Below, piece after piece: positions 1-10,212 of a stretch of DNA of 64,000 nt. The position numbers were made by a program, and so were the translations under genes. Numbering within the stretch: position 1 is the first letter of the stretch; each line of letters begins with the position of its first letter. Below the pieces are notes generated by a model. The model did no database searches. It saw only the letters and a list, made by a program, of their open reading frames with translations, and was not told the origin of the DNA. Source of the stretch: Caldilineaceae bacterium SB0661_bin_32 (GTDB lineage: Bacteria > Chloroflexota > Anaerolineae > Caldilineales > Caldilineaceae); contig VXMH01000055.1 of assembly GCA_009841235.1 (NCBI GenBank), positions 62,001 through 126,000 of the forward strand, in the 5' to 3' direction.

Positions 1-1
1 T

Positions 2-217
2 ATCCTTGCTGAGGCGTTTCTCAGTTTCCTGGGCATCGGCATTCAGGAACCGCTTGTGAGTTGGGGCTTCCTGATGCGGGACGCGCAGAACCTGCAGACG
101 CTCGGCACCCACACCTGGATCATGACGCCGGTCATCTTCATCATCGTTGCCGTGTTGGGATTCAACTTTTTGGGGGACGGTCTGCGTGACGCGGCCGACC
201 CCTATTCAATCGTCTGA
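2..217 (+). CDS. Oligopeptide/dipeptide ABC transporter permease (DppC/OppC type), 3' end only
   Basis: This is the C-terminal 71 residues of an inner-membrane permease; the 5' part lies outside the window. The reading frame opens with [15 protein letters not shown], the EAA-loop region that contacts the ATPase in DppC/OppC permeases. A final membrane helix ([19 protein letters not shown]-like stretch) and the family's usual ending [11 protein letters not shown] follow. It ends 20 bp before the multihaem cytochrome and belongs to the same run as the OppF-type ATPase at 2121, so it is probably the DppC-type subunit of one transporter. The substrate cannot be told from this fragment. Confidence 0.9.
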   Translation: MLAEAFLSFLGIGIQEPLVSWGFLMRDAQNLQTLGTHTWIMTPVIFIIVAVLGFNFLGDGLRDAADPYSIV

Positions 218-237
218 GAATGTGATGGAGAGCGGAG

Positions 238-2100
238 TTGGGCAGGGGTAGGTCTTTTCAAGTCGGGGGCAATGCTTTTGCCGTTGTGCTTCGGGCCTGG
301 GCGCGGCCCATTTTTCTTATCCTGCTCCTGCTCATTCTGTTCATATTCGGTACAGTGATCGCCGTCTTCGCATGGCCGCAACAGGCTACCGCCTCCGTCA
401 GCGGCATCGTCACCGACGTCGATGGGCCGGTCGCCGGCGCCCTTGTCAGAGTGCAGACGACCGCAAATCATACCTATACGGACGAAGACGGCGGGTTCAC
501 GCTCCAGGGCATTCCTACCGCTGAGAGCGTTACACTGGTGGCATGGGCGGAGGGCTACATTTTTGGCTGGACCGAGGCAATCGGCGGCGACGAGGAAGTC
601 GGTATCGAGCTGCATCCCCACAACCGGGTCGACAACTCTGTCTACGACTGGGAGCCTTCCGAGAACTGTGGTGAATGCCACCCGTCTTATTCCGAGTGGC
701 AGCGCGACGCGCACAGCCAGTCTGCGGTCAACGTCCGCTTTCTGACGATGTACAACGGCACCGACGTCGAAGGAAACCGCAGCCGCAACAGCAACTACTA
801 TACCGGTCTGCCGCGCACTCGCGACCCTGACGACCCTTACTTCGGTCCCGGCTTCAAAGTGGACTTTCCGAAACGTGACGGAAACTGCGCGGCCTGCCAT
901 ACGCCGATGGCCTCCAAGCTCGACGCCGACAACAGCTGCGGCTGGAACGGTTGCCATATGCAGGAGACGAGCGATGCCAGCGACGAACTGCCCGACGGTG
1001 TAAGCCCGAACGAAGCAGTTGGCGTGGCCGCTGAAGGGATCTCATGTGATTTCTGCCACAAGATCGGCGCCGTGACATTCTATACCGACACTGTTCTGCC
1101 GGACCCGGCAATGCCTGGGATACTCTCCCTGACCCTCTACCGGCCCAAGTCAGGAGAGGACCTCCTGATGGGAACCGTCGATGACGTCGCCCGCCCAAAG
1201 GACAGCTTCAACCAGCTGCACCGGGAGAGTGCGTTCTGCGCGTCCTGTCACTATGGTGTCAATGACACGACTGAAATCTACAACTCCTACGGGGAGTGGC
1301 TTGAGAGCCCGTACAGTGATCCTGATACAGGCCAGACCTGCCAAAACTGTCACATGCCCGAGGCGCCGCGGCTGACATCCGGTATGGAGAGCCTGGTGCA
1401 GACGGCGGCCTGGCTGGAAAAGACCAGTGGCCGCACCCTGCCGGCCGCCCTGGGCAAGCTGGCTGAGCGGTCGCAGCGCAGCTATTTCGTCTACCCCGAA
1501 AAGGGTGGCCTGTTCCGCAATCTGGACCAGATCCACCTGCACCAGATGCCCGGCGCCAACGACGAACAGTTCCTGAGAAGCGCGATCTCGCTGGAAGTGG
1601 CTGCCGAATTCGAGGGGACAGAGCTTGTCGTGAACACGGAAGTGAGCAATACCGGTGCAGGCCATCACTATCCTACCGGTTCGCCGCTGCGCCAGGTGCT
1701 CCTTGTCGTGCGGGCCACTGACAACGGCGGGGAGGAGCTGGCACTGGTCGCGGGGGAAGTGCTGCCTGAGTGGGCTGGCGACGTGGCAGGACTCGCCGGC
1801 CAGGGTTACGCCAAGATCCTGCGCGACACTTTGACCGGCGAAGAACCGACCTTCTCCCACTGGCGCATGGTGGAGTTGGTGGAGGACAGCCGTATTCCGG
1901 CGCTGTCTTCAAGGAAAGGGATGTTCCGCTTTGCCCTTCCAAATGGAGAGAGCGCTCAGGGCAGTGACGAGATCAACATCGAGGTGCAGCTCATTTACCG
2001 CAGGGCGTTTCAACAGCTGCAGCAGTGGAAGGGCTGGACAGATCCGGACATCCTCCTGGCTTCGGAGGCCTTTGGCGTGGCCGCTTCGACCGCTGAATAG
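238..2100 (+). CDS. Membrane-anchored multihaem cytochrome c with carboxypeptidase-regulatory-like domain
   Basis: A 620-residue protein starting at TTG. An N-terminal membrane anchor (about residues 26-46) is followed by a carboxypeptidase-regulatory-like beta-sandwich domain (about 52-100). Then come six haem-binding motifs: CGECH (144), CAACH (217), an unusual CX4CH (234-240), CDFCH (270), CASCH (334) and CQNCH (368). The last 200 residues have no haem motif and look beta-rich. Expected location is outside the cytoplasmic membrane, with a role in electron transfer; the redox partner is unknown. It is embedded between a peptide-type ABC permease and an ABC ATPase with 20-bp gaps on both sides, which is odd and suggests co-transcription. 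It resembles cytochrome c554-family proteins in motif layout; no specific enzyme activity can be assigned. Confidence 0.85.
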   Translation: MGRGRSFQVGGNAFAVVLRAWARPIFLILLLLILFIFGTVIAVFAWPQQATASVSGIVTDVDGPVAGALVRVQTTANHTYTDEDGGFTLQGIPTAESVTLVAWAEGYIFGWTEAIGGDEEVGIELHPHNRVDNSVYDWEPSENCGECHPSYSEWQRDAHSQSAVNVRFLTMYNGTDVEGNRSRNSNYYTGLPRTRDPDDPYFGPGFKVDFPKRDGNCAACHTPMASKLDADNSCGWNGCHMQETSDASDELPDGVSPNEAVGVAAEGISCDFCHKIGAVTFYTDTVLPDPAMPGILSLTLYRPKSGEDLLMGTVDDVARPKDSFNQLHRESAFCASCHYGVNDTTEIYNSYGEWLESPYSDPDTGQTCQNCHMPEAPRLTSGMESLVQTAAWLEKTSGRTLPAALGKLAERSQRSYFVYPEKGGLFRNLDQIHLHQMPGANDEQFLRSAISLEVAAEFEGTELVVNTEVSNTGAGHHYPTGSPLRQVLLVVRATDNGGEELALVAGEVLPEWAGDVAGLAGQGYAKILRDTLTGEEPTFSHWRMVELVEDSRIPALSSRKGMFRFALPNGESAQGSDEINIEVQLIYRRAFQQLQQWKGWTDPDILLASEAFGVAASTAE

Positions 2101-2120
2101 CGCTAGAGCATAGGTAAGAA

Positions 2121-3133
<1,013 letters not shown>

Positions 3134-3137
<4 letters not shown>

Positions 3138-3496
3138 CCGGGAACGAAACCGAGCGACGCGGACTCAACGTCGACGCCGCGCTGCTGGCCTATCTTCTGC
3201 CCGTTCTGGGGCCGGCCTATATTCTGGTGCTGCGCAAGGACGATGCATTTTCGCGCTATCACGCGTTGCAGTCACTGTCAATCGTTGCGGCTCTGATTCT
3301 GGCCCCGGCGGTATGGATACTCTTCTCCTGGCTCGTTTCTCTCCTGCCATTTGGCGGAGTCGTCGCAGCCTACGTGTTCGCACTGGTGGTTGCAGTCTAC
3401 CTGGCTGTCGTCGTGGCCTGGGTGGTGGGAATCGTCAATGCCCTTCGGGCGCGCCGCTCTCCCGTGCCGTTTTTCGGGCGCATTCTGCGAGTTTGA
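3134..3496 (+). CDS. Small membrane protein, DUF4870/Tic20-like
   Basis: A 120-residue protein with three predicted membrane segments (around residues 17-35, 50-70 and 75-103). The HALQSLSI motif between helices 1 and 2 is typical of DUF4870/Tic20-like small membrane proteins. The ATG overlaps the stop of the upstream ATPase gene by 4 bp, indicating translational coupling. Function is unknown. Its position suggests accessory membership of the transporter operon, but such proteins often sit next to unrelated genes. Confidence 0.75.
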
Positions 3497-3507
3497 ACCC
3501 ACTCTTG

Positions 3508-3537
3508 TTGGGAGGTTGGCGCCCCCGGTGCTATGAT
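3508..3537 (+). promoter_or_regulatory. Weak candidate sigma-70 promoter for the GH4 gene
   Basis: TTGGGA, an 18-bp spacer, then TATGAT, lying just after the DUF4870 stop and about 130 bp before the GH4 start. The -35 box is a poor match, so this is tentative. Confidence 0.3.
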
Positions 3538-3669
3538 CCTGGGTGGCATGGGCTTCACCGACCTGCAAAGCCTTTTCAGTTTCCGATTCCAGTTGGTTTT
3601 TGTTAACTTGAAGCCCTGCATTCGGGCTCTGCAAGCAGTGCCGGACTGTTCTCAAGGGGAGGTAATCAA

Positions 3670-5070
3670 TTGACCAAAATCACTTTCATTGGCGCAGGCA
3701 GCTTTGGCTTTACCCGAAAGCTTGTCAAAGATGTACTCACGTTTTCTCGTCTTGAGGACGCCGCCATCTGTTTGATGGACATCGACCCATCGAAACTCAA
3801 CTATATCGAACAGGCCGTGCGGCGCATCATTCGCGAGGGGGAATATCCCGCCAGCGTGGAGACCACGCTCAGCCGCGAAGAAGCCCTGGACGGCGCCGAC
3901 TACGTTATCGTCACTATCCTTGTCGGCCAGACCGACGTCTGGCGCACCGACATTGAGATCCCTAAGAAATATGGCATAGACACAAACATCGGCGATACGC
4001 GCGGTCCTTCCGGCATCTTCCGCTCCATGCGCACGACACCGGTAATGGTAGACATTGCGCGCGACATGGAACGGCTCTGCCCCGATGCGGTGATGCTCAA
4101 CTATACCAACCCGATGGTCATCAACTGCCGGGCGATTCAGAAGGAGACCAGTATCGTCGCCACCGGTCTATGTCACAGCGTGCAGGGCACGGCGACCATG
4201 CTCGCGCGCTGGATCGGAGCGCCGGCCGACGAGATAACTTACACCTGCGCCGGCATTAACCACATGGCCTGGTATCTGAGCTATGAATGGAATGGCGAGG
4301 ATGCCTACCCCTTGATTCGTAAGGCCATAACCGAGAGGCCCGAGGTCTACAACGAGGAGCAGGTTCGCAATGAGATGTTTTTGCACCTGGACTACTACCC
4401 GACCGAGTCCAGCGGCCATCACTCCGAGTACAACCCCTGGTTCCGCAAGCGCCCGGACCTGATCGAAAAGTACTGCACGCACGGCACCGGCTGGAATCCC
4501 GGCGAATACGCCTACGTTCTGAAACATTACTCGGCCCGTGAAGATGACTGGGAAGAGCAGATTCGCGCTTGGCTCGACGACTCGGCCCCCCTGAATCTTA
4601 CGCGCGGATACGAGTACGCCGCCTATATCATCAACGCGCTTGAAGGGGGCGAACCGTTCCAGTTCAACGGCAACATGCCCAATGGCGACGGCGCGACGCC
4701 GCTGGTGGACAATCTGCCGGTGGAAGCCTGTGTCGAGATCCCGGTGTGGGCCAGCAACAAGGGATTGGAGAGTGTGCGGGTCGGCCCGCTTCCAGCGTCA
4801 GTTGCGATGCTGACCGGCCTCAGCGCGCAGATCGAGGAAATGGCCGTGGAAGGGATTATCGAGGGCGATCCACGCAAAATCTTTCAGGCGATTCTGCACG
4901 ATCCGCTGACGACCGCAGTGCTTTCGATGGCAGAAATCCGGGAGATGGTGAATGAGATGTTCGCAGCCAATGTCGAGCATCTGCCGACCTTCTCCAACTA
5001 CGAAGTCGAAGGGGACAGGCCGATGCGGCTGCTGACCGAGTCCCGGCCGGAGCCTGTTTCGGCCGATTGA
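3670..5070 (+). CDS. Glycoside hydrolase family 4 protein (alpha-galactosidase-type signature)
   Basis: A 466-residue enzyme of the NAD- and Mn-dependent GH4 family, which cleaves alpha-glycosides by an oxidation-elimination route in the cytoplasm. The TTG start is chosen because of the preceding AGGGGAGG ribosome site. Seen are the Rossmann loop GAGSFGF (8-14), NYTNPM, the metal/substrate motif CHSV (168-171) and the second metal ligand in INHM (His198). In GH4 the CHSV signature is associated with alpha-galactosidases, whereas CHEV, CHGx and CNVP mark other specificities. A galacturonidase remains possible given the uronate genes at 10-12 kb. Followed 35 bp later by a NIPSNAP gene. Confidence 0.88.
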   Translation: MTKITFIGAGSFGFTRKLVKDVLTFSRLEDAAICLMDIDPSKLNYIEQAVRRIIREGEYPASVETTLSREEALDGADYVIVTILVGQTDVWRTDIEIPKKYGIDTNIGDTRGPSGIFRSMRTTPVMVDIARDMERLCPDAVMLNYTNPMVINCRAIQKETSIVATGLCHSVQGTATMLARWIGAPADEITYTCAGINHMAWYLSYEWNGEDAYPLIRKAITERPEVYNEEQVRNEMFLHLDYYPTESSGHHSEYNPWFRKRPDLIEKYCTHGTGWNPGEYAYVLKHYSAREDDWEEQIRAWLDDSAPLNLTRGYEYAAYIINALEGGEPFQFNGNMPNGDGATPLVDNLPVEACVEIPVWASNKGLESVRVGPLPASVAMLTGLSAQIEEMAVEGIIEGDPRKIFQAILHDPLTTAVLSMAEIREMVNEMFAANVEHLPTFSNYEVEGDRPMRLLTESRPEPVSAD

Positions 5071-5105
5071 GGGGTCCGATAACCATGCAATGAGGAGATG
5101 AACCC

Positions 5106-5426
5106 ATGTTGTACGAGTACAGGATCTACGAGTGTCACCCCGGCAAGCGCGACGCCTGGGTGGAGTACATGGAAAACGTGATTATCCCCTTCCAGGTGTC
5201 GAAGGGAATGGTCGTGGCCGGCTCTTTCATCGACGAGGAGGATGACAACTGCTACGTGTGGATGCGCCGCTTCAACGATGAGGCTGACAGGGAAGCTCTC
5301 TACGAGGCCGTTTACCAGTCTGACGGCTGGCTCAACGAGATTGCGCCCAAAATTCCGGACATGCTCAACAGGGAGACGATCAAGGTTCAGCGTCTCGTCC
5401 CGACGCCGAAATCCGTGATTAACTAG
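5106..5426 (+). CDS. NIPSNAP family protein
   Basis: A 106-residue ferredoxin-like alpha/beta-barrel protein. The opening MLYEYRIYECHPGKRDAW and the central VWMRRFNDEADREALYEAVY are characteristic of NIPSNAP domains. A GGAG ribosome site precedes the ATG. Members form dimers; their biochemical role in bacteria is mostly unknown. It follows the GH4 gene by 35 bp, so the two probably share a transcript that ends at the hairpin at 5487. Confidence 0.85.
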   Translation: MLYEYRIYECHPGKRDAWVEYMENVIIPFQVSKGMVVAGSFIDEEDDNCYVWMRRFNDEADREALYEAVYQSDGWLNEIAPKIPDMLNRETIKVQRLVPTPKSVIN

Positions 5427-5486
5427 AGGAAACGCCAGTTGGAGTAGTCAGTCCGTCTCTTACGAACAGAATACCTCTGCAAGGTT

Positions 5487-5520
5487 GGGCCGGCTCGTCT
5501 CTCCATAGAACCGGCCCTTC
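5487..5520. terminator. Hairpin between convergent genes, likely bidirectional terminator
   Basis: GGGCCGG (5487-5493) pairs with CCGGCCC (5511-5517), followed by TTCTT. It lies between the NIPSNAP gene (+) and the transglutaminase gene (-), which run toward each other. Confidence 0.6.
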
Positions 5521-5541
5521 TTCATGCCAACGAACTGAGTG

Positions 5542-6516
5542 CTACTGCTGTTGCTGCTGCTCCTGCTCAAGGCGCAGACGCGTGCTGCTTTCTGCTTCGA
5601 CGAGCTCCCTGGTCGTGACGTGCCCGTTGTCGAGCAGATCGTGGGGGATATCCTCATCCTCGGTTTCAGAGATGTGAACGCCAACGGTCAGTTCGCTGCG
5701 GGCATTACCCTTGTAGGTCCCTCTGGTGGGCGGTACGTCGGCGTAGTCCCGGCCGACAGCGATGCGAATGTGTTTGTCGCTGACAGCTGAATTATTGGTC
5801 GGATCAAGCCCTATCCAGCCGGTCGTGGGCAGGAACGCCTCCACCCAGGCATGTGACGCCCCGGAGATCTCCTTCTCCTTCTTTCTCTCCGGATCCAGAA
5901 AAACGTAGCCGCTGATGTAACGGGCAGGGATACCTGCTTTGCGCAGCAGGGCGATCATGATGTGACTGAAGTCCTGGCAGACCCCGCGGCGGTTATCCAG
6001 GGCGGTATCGATAGGCGAATCAACAGCCGTACTCTTCGGCGTATACTCGATTGCGGCATGGATTCTTTCATTCAGATTGAAAAGAGCGGTCAGTGGGTCC
6101 TGGTCCTGGCCGAAACCGATCTCTTCGGCGAAGTCTGACAGCAAAGGGGTCGGGCGCGCAAACCTGCTGGGCGTCAGCCAGTCCCAGTGATGGCCGGTCG
6201 CGGCGACCTCTCCCAACGCCTTCCACTCTGAAGATTCCAGGCTCTCCGGCAGAGGTTCTGACTCCTGAACCATGACCAGCGTTTGGGCGCGTAAGAGCAG
6301 TTCGGAGTGGCTTCTGGGAATGTCAAAATAGTGAATCGCATTCTGCAAGCAGTCGCTCGTCGCCAGCACCTGAGCGTGGGGCCATACTTCCAGCCGAAAA
6401 TTCAGGCATCGCTGCTGGCGATCGGTGCGGGGCTGCATCCGCACCTCCATCGTGCTCTCGCTGACTTCGGAACTGTAGCGATACCGGGTGTGGTGGTGTA
6501 TTGTGTAGTATTTCAT
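5542..6516 (-). CDS. Transglutaminase-like cysteine protease family protein
   Basis: A 324-residue protein with a bacterial transglutaminase N-terminal domain (YTIHHHTRYRYSSEV opening) and a transglutaminase core. The catalytic triad is visible: Cys in RRGVCQDFSH, His in GASHAWVEAF, Asp in GWIGLDPTNN. The start at 6516 is preferred over a longer reading to 6594 because the longer one would overlap the alpha-E gene by 56 bp and adds non-conserved residues before MKYYTIHHHTRY. The C-terminus ends in a short glutamine run (QEQQQQQ). It is the last gene of a three-gene operon with alpha-E and ATP-grasp proteins, a recurrent set predicted to make or process a peptide; the real substrate is unknown. 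Confidence 0.9.
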   Translation of the reverse strand: MKYYTIHHHTRYRYSSEVSESTMEVRMQPRTDRQQRCLNFRLEVWPHAQVLATSDCLQNAIHYFDIPRSHSELLLRAQTLVMVQESEPLPESLESSEWKALGEVAATGHHWDWLTPSRFARPTPLLSDFAEEIGFGQDQDPLTALFNLNERIHAAIEYTPKSTAVDSPIDTALDNRRGVCQDFSHIMIALLRKAGIPARYISGYVFLDPERKKEKEISGASHAWVEAFLPTTGWIGLDPTNNSAVSDKHIRIAVGRDYADVPPTRGTYKGNARSELTVGVHISETEDEDIPHDLLDNGHVTTRELVEAESSTRLRLEQEQQQQQ

Positions 6517-6538
6517 TTGCCGGGTTACAGGTGGACTG

Positions 6539-7516
6539 TTAGGAAAACTCCTCTTCAATCGTATAGTTGAAATAGGCATCATAGAGAGCGTCATGAATCT
6601 GATTGCAGCTGTCCATGATGCCGGAGATGAAGGAGTTCGCCCCGATTTCAGCTACATCTTCAATCTGACTATACTCCAGGTTGGCCCTGAGCTTGCCTGA
6701 AATCCGATTCAGGTCGCCGGCGCGACGAGTCTCAGTTGCGCTGGCCACCTGCCTCAATAGGTTGGCCATCTGGTCTACGTTGAAGCGGACTGAGTTTGGC
6801 AGGTATGGGTTGAGCAACAGGAACGACGTTACCTGGCGCGTTTCCGGCCTTGGGTCGTATACCCTGCAGTATGATTCGAAGGAGTTGCAGGCGCGCAGAA
6901 CGCCGATTCCATTGAGAGGATCGACCGTCTCCAACTGTTCTCCTCCTTCTACGCCAAAGTAATGGAAGTGCGCCTGCAAGAGATGGCAGACGGAAAAAAC
7001 TCGCTCCAGGTGTCCCCCGATCTGAATGAAAAGCCAGCCTTCATCGTGCAGGAGCGAAGATAAGGCCAGACCCTGAAAGAGGGAGACGCTGCTCTCGAGT
7101 TCCCTGAAAAAATTGTCGCGTTCATCGTGCCAGTTCTGGTGTCCTTGCCAGGAGTGCAGGCGCAAGTAGAGCCGGTTCATGTGTTCCCAAAGTTGGCTGC
7201 TGAGTTGGGAACGTACTGTACGCGCGTTTGACCTGGCCAGATTGATACAGCCCGATATCGAAGTCTGGTTATCGGCGTCGAACGTGAGATTGTGGGCCAT
7301 TTGCAGCGCCGCCTCGCTGTCCACGACGCCGTTCTTCATGACCGGTGGGGGCTGACGCAGCGCGGAGAAGAACTGCTGCCAGCCGCGATCGTTGCCATGC
7401 TGCGCGGCCTGGCCGACCATGAAGTTCAGGCGAACCCTGAGTAGACGAATCGTGTTCTCCGCTCTTTCCATGTACCGTCCGATCCAGTACATGCTGTCGG
7501 CAGTTCTCGAAAGCAT
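6539..7516 (-). CDS. Alpha-E domain protein (DUF403)
   Basis: A 325-residue all-helical protein opening with MLSRTADSMYWIGRYMERAE, the family hallmark. An AGGAAG ribosome site lies 8 bp before the ATG. The start is 22 bp after the ATP-grasp gene, and the stop is 22 bp before the transglutaminase. Alpha-E proteins are almost always encoded next to circularly permuted ATP-grasp and transglutaminase genes and are thought to cooperate with them in peptide bond formation or modification. No catalytic residues are known. Confidence 0.93.
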   Translation of the reverse strand: MLSRTADSMYWIGRYMERAENTIRLLRVRLNFMVGQAAQHGNDRGWQQFFSALRQPPPVMKNGVVDSEAALQMAHNLTFDADNQTSISGCINLARSNARTVRSQLSSQLWEHMNRLYLRLHSWQGHQNWHDERDNFFRELESSVSLFQGLALSSLLHDEGWLFIQIGGHLERVFSVCHLLQAHFHYFGVEGGEQLETVDPLNGIGVLRACNSFESYCRVYDPRPETRQVTSFLLLNPYLPNSVRFNVDQMANLLRQVASATETRRAGDLNRISGKLRANLEYSQIEDVAEIGANSFISGIMDSCNQIHDALYDAYFNYTIEEEFS

Positions 7517-7538
7517 TGGCGCACTTCCTGAGTTGGGT

Positions 7539-9032
7539 TCAATCCTCTTGCAGTACCCACGTGTCCTTGCTGCCCCCGCCTTGGGAGGAGTTGACGACCA
7601 GCGAACCTTTGCGCAGGGCTACGCGGGTCAGTCCTCCCGGAACGATGACCGTGTTTTCCTGCTCGCCGCCGTAGAGAATGAAGGGGCGCAGGTCAACGTG
7701 GCGGGAGACCACATGTCCGTCTATGTAACATGGCGCGCGGGACAGGCTGAGCGTGGGCTGAGCGATGTAGTTGCGGGGATCTTCCTGTATCTGCTGCCGA
7801 AAACTTTCCCGTTCTTTGGCCGTACTGTAGGGGCCGATGAGCATGCCGTACCCGCCAGACTTGCCGACAGCCTTCACGACCAGTTTGTCGAGGTTTTCGA
7901 GAACATAGGCCCGCTCATCGTCCCTCAAGCAGAGATAGGTCTCGACGTTCTGCAGGACCGGCTCCTCGCCCAGGTAATACCGGATCATCTCGGGTACGAA
8001 TGCATAGACAGCCTTGTCGTCCGCAATCCCGGTACCGATTGCATTGGCAAGCGTAATGTTTCCGGCGCGATAAGCATTGAACAGGCCGGGAACGCCCAAG
8101 GTGGAATCCGGCTTGAAATGGAGCGGATCAATGTATTCGTCATCGATTCGGCGGTAGATGACGTCAACGCGTTGTAGTCCGCTCGTCGTTCGCATGTACA
8201 CGAAGCCGTCATGGATGAGGAGGTCGGCGCCTTCGACCAGTTCGATTCCCATAACGCGTGCGAGAAAAGTATGTTCGAAGTAGGCGGAATTGAAGATTCC
8301 GGGCGTCAGAAGAACGATCGTCGCATCGCGCCCCTTGGGTGTCAGTGTCTGCAGCTGCTCCAGCAGGGCCTGGCCGTAGTGACCAATGGGTCTGATTCCG
8401 TAGCCGCCGAACATGCCGGGGAAGACCTGGGTCATGACCTCGCGGTTGGCGAGCATATAGGAGACGCCGCTGGGAACGCGCAGGTTGTCCTCCAGGACGG
8501 CGAATTCCCCGCTGGGAAGGCGGACAAGGTCGGAGCCGACTATCGAGGTGTAGACATCGTTGGCGACGTTCACGCCCCGCATTTCTCGCTGGTAGTTGAC
8601 GCAACTGTAGATCAGGTCGAACGGCACTTTCCCTTCCTGCAAAATGCGCCCATCGTGGTAGACGTCTCGAAGGAAGAGGTTGATGGCGTGAATGCGCTGG
8701 CGCAAGCCGCGTTCGATCGTTTTCCACTCCTGGTCGCTGATGATGCGGGGCAGGATATCGTAGGGGAAGATGCGTTCGATGGTGGAGTCTTCACCGTAAA
8801 CGGTGAAAGTGATGCCCCGGTTCAGGAAGGTGAGGTCTGCCGCCTGCTGACGCTGGGTCAGTTCGCTGGCCTGCAGTTCGAGAATGCTCTGGAGCAGCTT
8901 CTCGTAAGACACGCGAGGACGTCCGTTCGCCCGGAACATCTCGTCGAAGATGGACCCTTCCAATGCATAGTTGCTGAACAGGCTCAGGGCACTCTCGTTT
9001 ACGGTATCGTCTTGTGATGGCACGCTTTTCAC
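7539..9032 (-). CDS. Circularly permuted type 2 ATP-grasp protein (DUF404/DUF407)
   Basis: A 497-residue protein starting at GTG. The conserved segments of this family are present: [93 protein letters not shown] and [15 protein letters not shown]-grasp enzymes form amide bonds through an acyl-phosphate, so this is the probable ligase of the triad with the alpha-E and transglutaminase genes. It is the first gene of that operon, and no promoter was clear in the 276 bp upstream. Confidence 0.93.
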   Translation of the reverse strand: MKSVPSQDDTVNESALSLFSNYALEGSIFDEMFRANGRPRVSYEKLLQSILELQASELTQRQQAADLTFLNRGITFTVYGEDSTIERIFPYDILPRIISDQEWKTIERGLRQRIHAINLFLRDVYHDGRILQEGKVPFDLIYSCVNYQREMRGVNVANDVYTSIVGSDLVRLPSGEFAVLEDNLRVPSGVSYMLANREVMTQVFPGMFGGYGIRPIGHYGQALLEQLQTLTPKGRDATIVLLTPGIFNSAYFEHTFLARVMGIELVEGADLLIHDGFVYMRTTSGLQRVDVIYRRIDDEYIDPLHFKPDSTLGVPGLFNAYRAGNITLANAIGTGIADDKAVYAFVPEMIRYYLGEEPVLQNVETYLCLRDDERAYVLENLDKLVVKAVGKSGGYGMLIGPYSTAKERESFRQQIQEDPRNYIAQPTLSLSRAPCYIDGHVVSRHVDLRPFILYGGEQENTVIVPGGLTRVALRKGSLVVNSSQGGGSKDTWVLQED

Positions 9033-9308
9033 CGCCGTTGGTGTGGTCCGGATTAGCGTTTTTGGCTGGCACCATTGAGAGCTGTTCGATAGCCTGAACG
9101 GGCTGGTCGCAATCTGATCACGGGAATTTGCGTATTATGCCCAAATCTGGTCTTGATGTGCAAACTGCGGAAATTCCAAGTCAGGGTGCCCGAATCCTTG
9201 CCAGGCAGCCAAGGCCAAAGTGGGCCGGGCACGCGCACCGGCATCAGTCCGAAAAACTATGTGACACCTGTCTATTGTACTGAATTCAGCAGGATTCGTT
9301 CGGGCTGG

Positions 9309-9911
9309 TTATTCCTGGTCGGGGTATTCAAACTGCGGATCCCAGCCGGCGGGGCCGTCCGGAAGCAGATCGAACAGGTGCCAGACGCCGCAGTAGAAAT
9401 CGCCGGGACCGAAGTGGTCTTTGGCTACGCGCGTTATGCTGCCGTCGTCGTTCTTGCGGAATACCGATACGCCCGGCTGGTATCCGGACATGAAGCCGCC
9501 TCCGGTGCTCTGAAAGCCCATGTCGGCGGTAAATGCCGATCCTTGAGCGGAGTAGACCGGGAAGCGCCAGCCGCGTCCACGCGCGAACTCCTGCTGGTCG
9601 GCAGGGCTGTCGGGCGAGACCAGCACAAAGGCGGCGCGGTCCTGCAGGTGGTGGGCGACGCCGTTGAAGTTGTCGGCCCACATTGTGCAGTAGGAGCAGC
9701 CAGAGCCCATGTTGTGGACAAGAATAAGGTCTTCTTTGTCACCAAAAAGGGCCGACAGGCTTACAGGGCCGTTCGGGCCCTGAAGCTGGTAGTCGTCAAC
9801 GGCCTCGTGGGGAAGCTTCCTGCGCAGTTCGGCCAGATTCTTCCGGGCCTTATCCAGTTCCAGGTAAGCGGTTTCGAGTTCTTTGTCGAGTTGGGCGTCG
9901 TTGTTGGACAT
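9309..9911 (-). CDS. DUF899 thioredoxin-like protein
   Basis: A 200-residue protein. The start at 9911 is chosen over 9941 because AAGGAG lies 7 bp before that ATG. The thioredoxin-fold core carries GCSYCTMWADNFNG, with a CxxC-type pair preceded by a further Gly-Cys context, and VLVSPDSPADQQEFARGRGW, both typical of DUF899. Proteins of this family are predicted thiol-disulfide or peroxiredoxin-like proteins in the cytoplasm; substrates are unknown. It stands alone between two intergenic gaps. Confidence 0.85.
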   Translation of the reverse strand: MSNNDAQLDKELETAYLELDKARKNLAELRRKLPHEAVDDYQLQGPNGPVSLSALFGDKEDLILVHNMGSGCSYCTMWADNFNGVAHHLQDRAAFVLVSPDSPADQQEFARGRGWRFPVYSAQGSAFTADMGFQSTGGGFMSGYQPGVSVFRKNDDGSITRVAKDHFGPGDFYCGVWHLFDLLPDGPAGWDPQFEYPDQE

Positions 9912-10212
9912 CAGTTTCTCCTTGTGACAATGACAGCGCATAAGTTCAGTTCTTAGTCTACGATCTCTTTCAACTGGATGCCAGATTCCGGCGCGGCGAT
10001 TTGCAGTGGCGGCTGGACGACACTAACTTCTCATAACGCGGACCCTGCGGCAGACGGTCCGACTCGTACATGGACACATCAGTGTTTCCACTTGCGCCTC
10101 CCTGCCTGGGACCATTTGACAACGCCCGCCTGGCGGTCGTAACATGTAGCCCAACCCAGTGAATGACAGAGCCGGCCGTCTTCGATTGCCAAACTGAAAA
10201 AGGAAACAGGTC
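9912..10212. other. Divergent intergenic region before the uronate genes
   Basis: About 300 bp between the DUF899 gene (-) and the aldolase-family gene (+). It contains the promoter at 10116-10145; nothing else recognisable was found. Confidence 0.6.
10116..10145 (+). promoter_or_regulatory. Sigma-70-type promoter for the aldolase/mannonate dehydratase operon
   Basis: A perfect TTGACA (10116-10121), 18-bp spacer and TAACAT (10140-10145), about 70 bp upstream of the aldolase ATG. Confidence 0.6.

Noticed and set aside
9180-9240. GTGCCCG/CGGGCAC inverted repeat upstream of the ATP-grasp gene
   Set aside because: Arms are short and widely spaced, with no T-run or conserved context, so it is likely to be chance.
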